From Ananas comosus (Eukaryota; Streptophyta; Magnoliopsida; Poales; Bromeliaceae): a stretch of DNA of 64,000 nucleotides. The position numbers were made by a program, and so were the translations under genes. Under the pieces are notes generated by a model. It made no database searches. It was not told the DNA's origin and saw only the letters and a program-made list of their open reading frames with translations. Shown here piece by piece: positions 58,505-64,000 of this stretch. Numbering within the stretch: the first letter of the stretch is position 1; each line of letters starts with the position of its first letter. The stretch lies in the NCBI RefSeq assembly GCF_001540865.1, contig NC_033637.1, positions 3,491,349 through 3,555,348 of the forward strand. Reading direction: 5' to 3'.

Positions 58505-60200
58505 CTATCTTATGAATCCTCAATTTGTGACACATGGCAGCGAGCAGGGGCGGGAGCGCCAGCAGGAGCGGGATGAGGGGAGTGGCTTGGGGTGTTGGTG
58601 TGGGGCCCACCTGAGTGGAAATTGGGGGTCTAATTTTTTTTTAAAAAAATTTATTTTAATTTTTCTGACTCTGCTGATTTAAATTTGAAGAATTGAACTT
58701 TCATTTTTAATCTAATATATTTTATTATTTCATTATAAAATTTTAAATTTTATGCACTATATATATATATATATATATTATTCCTCCATCCATAGACACG
58801 TGACAGAGACGGCGGAGGCGCAAGGGAGCAGGGGTGAGGGGCGAGGCATGGGCGTAAGGCGCGAGAGGGCGCGGGAGTGCGCATATAGAAAAAAAATTAT
58901 AATTTTTAAAATTTCAATCTACTTTGTTATTTTTTATTATAGAATTTAAAATATATAAATAATTATTAAATAATTTAAATTATTGGTATTAAATATAAAT
59001 GTTAATTTCATAATATTTTTCTCAGTTTGTGACACATGGCAGCGAGCAGGGGCGAGAGCGCCAGCAGGAGCGGGAGGAGGGGGAGTGGCTTGGGGTGTGG
59101 GTGTGCGGCCACCTGAGTGCAAATTGGGGCCTAATTTTTTTAAAAAAATTATTTATTTTTATTTTTCTCTCTCTGCTGATTTAAATTTGAAGAATCGACC
59201 TTTCATTTTTAGTCTAATCTATTTTATCATTTCATTATAAAAATTTAAATTATATGTACTAAATATCTATCTATATATTATAGATATATTATTCCTCCAT
59301 CCTTGGACATGTGGCAGAGAGGGTGGAGGCGCGGGCGTGAGGCGCGAGAGGGCACTGGCGCGCGCATATAGAAAAAACATTATAATTTTTTAAAATTTCA
59401 ATCTTCTTTGTTATTTTTTATTATAAAATTTAAAATATATAAATAATTGTTAAATAGTTTAGACTATTGGTATTGAATATAAATGTTAATTTTTATAATA
59501 TTGAGAATTCTAATATAAATTGTATATTTAAAAATTAAAAAAAAAATTGATGGAATTTAAGTTAATTTTATACTTTACAAAAGTTAGTTGTGAAATCATA
59601 TAAAATACATTAACTTAGTACGCACTAGATGCAAGAAAAAACTTTTCTTTTTATTTCACTAACTAATGAGAAATTCCTCCATCCTTAGACATGTGGCAGA
59701 GAGGGTGGAGGCGCGGGCGCGAGGCGCGAGAGGGCGCTGGCACGAGCATATAGAAAAAAAATTATAATTTTTTAAAATTTCAATCTACTTTGTTATTTTT
59801 TATTATAAAATTTAAAATATATAAATAATTGTTAAATAGTTTAGACTATTGGTATTAAATGTAAATGTTAATTTTATAATATTGAGAATTCTAATATAAA
59901 TTGTATATTTAAAAATTTAAAAACAAAGATTGATGAAATTTAAGTTAATTTTATACTTTACGNATTTTTTATTATAAAATTTAAAATATATAAATAATTG
60001 TTAAATAGTTTAGACTATTGGTATTAAATGTAAATGTTAATTTTATAATATTGAGAATTCTAATATAAATTGTATATTTAAAAATTTAAAAACAAAGATT
60101 GATGAAATTTAAGTTAATTTTATACTTTACGAAAGTTAGTTGTGAAATCATATAAAATATATTAACTTAGTACGCACTAGATGCAAGAAAAGACTTTTCT
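58505..60200. repeat. Tandem array of about 0.5-kb units
   Basis: Two units begin with 'tgtgacacatggcagcgagc' (58527 and 59029). A later part of the unit, 'attcctccatcc' followed by a GGCGCGAG-rich stretch, occurs at about 58781, 59291 and 59666. The GC-rich segments stand out in AT-rich DNA. N59963 is followed by an exact 168-bp repeat of 59795-59962 (59964-60131), which looks artefactual. Confidence 0.75.
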
Positions 60201-61705
60201 TTTTATTTCACTAACTAATGGAAAACTATCATGCCTATTAAAAATTTTGAATGTGCTCATTGTACAATTAATTTTTTAGACACGTGGCTATGTTTGAAAT
60301 AATTATTATTGGGTAATTTTTTTTGTACCTCTCAAAATATTAGCAATATCATAGATAACCTTACAAAATTAGTAACATCAAAGCAAACAAAACAGAACAA
60401 AATGAGAAAATATTTAATAAAGTTGAAGAATTATTTCAAAATAGTTTATTATTGAGAGAACTCCTTATATTTTTTATATTAGAAAAGATAGTTATATTTA
60501 TTTAAAATTATTTTATAATTTATCCGTAATATTTTATAATTATTTTAAAATTAATTTTTATAATTTAATTTTAAAGATTGAATTTTAAAGTAACAATCCT
60601 CAACATCGCGAGGTCCCTGAACGAGTATTAATTAACTCTCTTGCACAACATGTACGCGTTGCATACCTAAAATTTTTTTACCCACAAAAGTAAACCAAAA
60701 AAATGACCATCCAATTGGCTTTGACTTCCTGACACATTATTAAATAGCACAAGGTGCGTTGGGGTAACTAAAAAATAATACAAATAAAATTTATAAAAAG
60801 GGATTAATTAAATCATGGCGTAATTTATTCAGTGTGGTTTGTAACATCAAAAAAGTTTGTATATACATAATACATATGAAAATACTGACGTTTAGACAAC
60901 TATTTTTCAAACATCAAATAAATTTTATTTTCCGTACTTGGATTGTTTAAGACACCTGCTGTAAACAAAAATTTTTACTTATTTTCCTCCTGCATAATAA
61001 TGTGAAAATAATTGTGGCCAGAGTATTGGTGTTGTTGTCACATTATTACAATGATTGTAAGTGATGATGTGATAATAATTATAATTACATCTAATTAAAC
61101 AATCATCTAATTAAAATTATAATAAATGAAAATAAAAATGCTTTTCTTATAAAGAATTTCACAGTATTGGACAAATTATATATATAATTGAATGATTCGA
61201 TTTATATTAGTCAAGCTTACTTTTTCGTGATTAATAATTTTTTATTAATTAAATACCATCGTATATAATATTTTGTAAAGTGTTATAAAATTTAATTACA
61301 ATTAAGTATAGTATTACTCAAATGAAAATATAAGTATTAAAATATATAGCATCCATTTTATCGTTTGAAAACCATTGATGCAATTTGACCATATATTAAA
61401 CTTAGGCGAGGGTTGTAATCATACAATTAATTTGACAATCTAATTAAAGACCGAATTTTATACACTAATTTTATCAATTTTTAATTTAATTTAATTTTAT
61501 TTTAATGTAATGTTAAATTCAAAAGAAATTGGCTCAACTCCTAAGATTCCAACCCCTTTGGATGATTATAAACTTAGCATTAAATCTTGTTTAGGTACGT
61601 AGCTTGCAGGGACATGGATCTTTTTCACAAACCCTTATTGGATACTAAAGCAACTCAAAATATACACAATTAGCAACATGATCATATATATAGGACCTCA
61701 AACTA
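60201..61705. other. AT-rich intergenic DNA
   Basis: No gene, RNA or clear transposon ends are seen. Confidence 0.4.
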
Positions 61706-63078
61706 CTACGTACTTCTCAACCTCTTGCATTCATTATAAGTAGCAACATGATCATAAAGCAAAAGTTCCCGTTCTGTTTCGTGATATAGAGGAGCTTCAA
61801 ATTGAAACTTAGCTGCAGGAAAGCGCTCTCCGCATCTTCGTCTTCGCGGGGATGTCGTAGCCGTGGAGGACGCACGGCTCGACGGACTCGCGGGGGAGGA
61901 GGAGGGTGCAGCCGGAAGGCCTCCTTTATCGCAGCGCGAATGTAGTGCAGCTGCCAGATGTCGCTCTCCTCCACCTCGCCTTTGTCGCCGGCAATTCTTG
62001 TAACCTCTTCTTGAGCTTTCCTCATAATGTGGGGGTGCCGATTGAGCAAGCTCAGTCATGACCCACTCCAGAGTTGTAGAGGTGGAATCAATGCCCGCAA
62101 CAAGCATGTCCTATTCGTCCAATGCAGTTATAGTTTTCAAATGATATTGTTAATTTGAACGCGGAGGTAATATATTTTTAAAATGGAAAAATTTTAAATA
62201 CCACTTTTATAATTTCACACTTTCTCACTTTATTATCCTGTAGTTTAAAATGTATCAATTTAGTATTTTGTAGTTTCATTTTTATCTTTTTATTATCAAT
62301 TTTACTAATTTTTTTCGTTAAATCAGTGACAAAGTTAAAACTAAAAGATACTAAAGTGAATATTCAATAAATATAGATAGAATATCTGAAGTTTTTTATA
62401 TATATAATTTAATAAAATATTAATGGAGGAACTGACGAAAAGATAAAAATAAAATCACATGACACTAATTTAATACACTTTAAATCATAAAATACTAAAA
62501 TAAAAAAATATAAAACTAAATGGGTGGTATCTAATTAAAGCTTATCCTTTTAAAATAAGTTACTTCTTTATACATAGTAATTTTAGATGATAAAGTATTC
62601 TAATGCATCATATTTGATCTTAATTTTCAAGCTGTTTGATTTACAGTATGCTTTTTAAGATGTCAGAAAATGAGACGCCGGATTAGCTATGAAATCCCAC
62701 GCTGTGCTGTCACACGAATCTGACGCGACGTCGACCAAAGTTAAAAATTTTAGTAAAATCTTATAATCTCTTCAAATGTTTGAATTCAAAAATCCACCTC
62801 CTCTCTTGGTATTTTTGTGGTCGTAGTTAGTAGCCTACCCTAGCTTGTCTTGTGATAGATAACAAATTATTTTAAAAAAAATTAAAAAGATAAAATGTAT
62901 TTTCAAATTTTTATTTTTTATCATCGAGCAGGTGGAGGTGGCCGATGACGGCCGGGAGGGACGGCGGAGACCGAGGGAGGCGGCAACGACTACTACGACT
63001 ATGATTGCTATAGGTTAAGATGCAGAGCAACGACAAGATCATGATGACAATGAGGAAGGAGAGGACGATGTACTCCAT
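61706..63078 (-). pseudogene. CYP71-type P450 pseudogene
   Basis: Remnant of a second P450 in tandem with the intact one and on the same strand. The start is at 63078: MEYIVLSFLIVIMILSLLCI, then the hinge LPRSPPSLPAVIGHLHLL, ending at about 62912. The whole middle of the protein is missing; non-coding DNA and a MITE-like repeat (about 62190-62555) fill the space. The last exon still has its acceptor and begins DMLVAGIDSTSTTLEWVMTE at 62109. A frameshift near 62045 follows, then RKAQEEVTRIAGDKGEVEES and KEAFRLHPP. It ends after GYDIPAKTK, so PERF and the haem-binding loop are absent. Confidence 0.88.
62190..62555. mobile_element. MITE of the CAAATACC family
   Basis: Left text 'ttttaaataccacttttata', right text 'aaactaaatgggtggtatct' in inverted relation; the interior 'gtatcaatttagtattttgt' is shared with the elements at 3860-4176 and 57618-58026. 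It lies within the P450 pseudogene. Confidence 0.5.
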
Positions 63079-63189
63079 TATCGTTCTCCTCACAGGCAAC
63101 TGCAGGGAAGAACTATTGTGATTGAGAAAAACATTTATAAAAAGATCAGCGTTTGCATGGGAAAACAATCACAAACTAACCGACTGTTT

Positions 63190-63339
63190 ATAGATCAAGT
63201 GGCAAAAGGCTTAGTGATTGATATCTGAGATTCCAAGTTCGAATCCTAGTTAATTCATATTTTTAGTTAAATTTATTTTTAAATAAAATAAACGAAATGA
63301 ATAACATGCTACCTATCTCTCTACAATAAAAAAAAAAAA
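63190..63339 (+). mobile_element. tRNA-derived SINE
   Basis: A-box-like AAGTGGCAAAAGGCTTAGTG, B-box-like ATTCCAAGTTCGAATCCTAG, body 'ttatttttaaataaaataaa', tail 'atgctacctatctctctac' and a poly(A) run ending in N63340. Same family as 7335-7499 and 31661-31812. Confidence 0.75.
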
Positions 63340-63340
63340 N

Positions 63341-64000
63341 AATTAACGGCTACAATCGACCAACGTTCAAATTGCCACATCTTTATAAGTTTAGTACATT
63401 TTAAAACTATCTTTTAAGAAATATGATATATTTTATTCTAGTTATATAAACTAGATTTAAAAATTACAGTATAGTAGTGTAAAACACTCTAAAAATAAAA
63501 GTCGGCAACTAAAACTCGGGGAAGCTAGTGATCCGTTTACTATAACTTTTTAGCGTTTTAAATAAAAGATCCAAGAAGTTTATGAGATCTAGTTGAGATT
63601 GCCTCGGCTAGCAGCTAAGCTTTCAGGCTTATAGCTTTTGTTGAACCTTCGTGCCTCCGGAGGCACGAAGGTATTCATATGATCGGCGTGAGATATATAC
63701 ATATATATGTGTATATTTTTAATAGTCATTTTAAAATTTATAGCTTGGACTTCCCCCTTTCTAGCTTCGTCCACAACGGACTCCTTTTCGTCGCCTCTAT
63801 AGGTCGCCGCCGTTAGGCTATGGACGTCTTCGTAATTTGTGCGTTATTTTCCCCTTAATTTCGTGAAGGATAAGGTTAAGGCTATAGTTTGTTTAGTTTT
63901 CGAGTAGAGTTAAAGTAGTTTTTTAACCAAGATGGTGGCTAGGCTCTACTTTAGTTGCGTAAGCTTAGCTTAGCTTAGCCTCTCGTTCGTCTTCCTCTAC
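63341..64000. other. Intergenic DNA with a 28-bp palindrome
   Basis: No gene recognised. A perfect palindrome lies at 63645-63672 (ACCTTCGTGCCTCC followed by its exact complement). The last 250 bp have higher GC and could be part of an element that continues beyond the window. Confidence 0.4.

Overview
The window is nuclear DNA of a flowering plant, almost certainly a monocot. The evidence is long AT-rich intergenic stretches, coding regions with very high GC at third codon positions (the BAHD, carboxylesterase and P450 exons), GT-AG introns, a nuclear gene for a chloroplast protein (HHL1), and many plant transposon families. The style fits a commelinid such as pineapple, but the species cannot be proved from the sequence. 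Six isolated N bases mark assembly joins or homopolymer problems.

Left part (1-20.1 kb): two tail-to-tail BAHD acyltransferase genes come first. The first (1621-2961) has a damaged HxxxD motif; the second (4524-5855, minus) is normal. About 11 kb of repeats follow: Mutator-like elements, one carrying a fragment of a leucine-rich-repeat extensin gene, a tRNA-derived SINE, a LINE 3' end and three fold-back elements. Then comes a two-exon carboxylesterase gene of the CXE11/16 type (17243-21550), with a large intron.

Middle and right (20.1-58.4 kb): this is one tandem segmental duplication. Copy A runs from about 20117 to 31870 and copy B from about 32566 to 58412. The ancestral unit read: 3' half of the carboxylesterase gene, small GPI-anchored-type peptide gene (minus), LINE remnant, RING-finger gene, HHL1, CYP71-type P450 (minus). 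The copies have lost genes in a complementary way. Copy A keeps the complete carboxylesterase and RING genes but has lost HHL1 and the P450 by a 7.3 kb deletion. Copy B has only exon 2 of the carboxylesterase and a RING pseudogene (lost start codon, 4.2 kb LTR insertion in exon 1, nonsense codon, frameshift), but keeps intact HHL1 and the P450. The small peptide gene survives in both copies but has diverged: one product is short, the other strongly glycine-rich. Each copy gives empty target sites for insertions in the other, so the order of many events can be read.

Right end (58.4-64 kb): tandem repeats, AT-rich DNA, a broken second CYP71-type P450 (about 61.8-63.1 kb, minus) beside the intact one, another SINE, and a 28-bp perfect palindrome. 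I found no tRNA or rRNA gene and no CRISPR. I see no operon-like or otherwise clearly new molecular system. The most notable observations are the reciprocal gene loss after tandem duplication, the BAHD gene with a shortened catalytic motif, the P450 with a missing segment beside an extra intron, and a 2-kb fold-back Mutator-like element.
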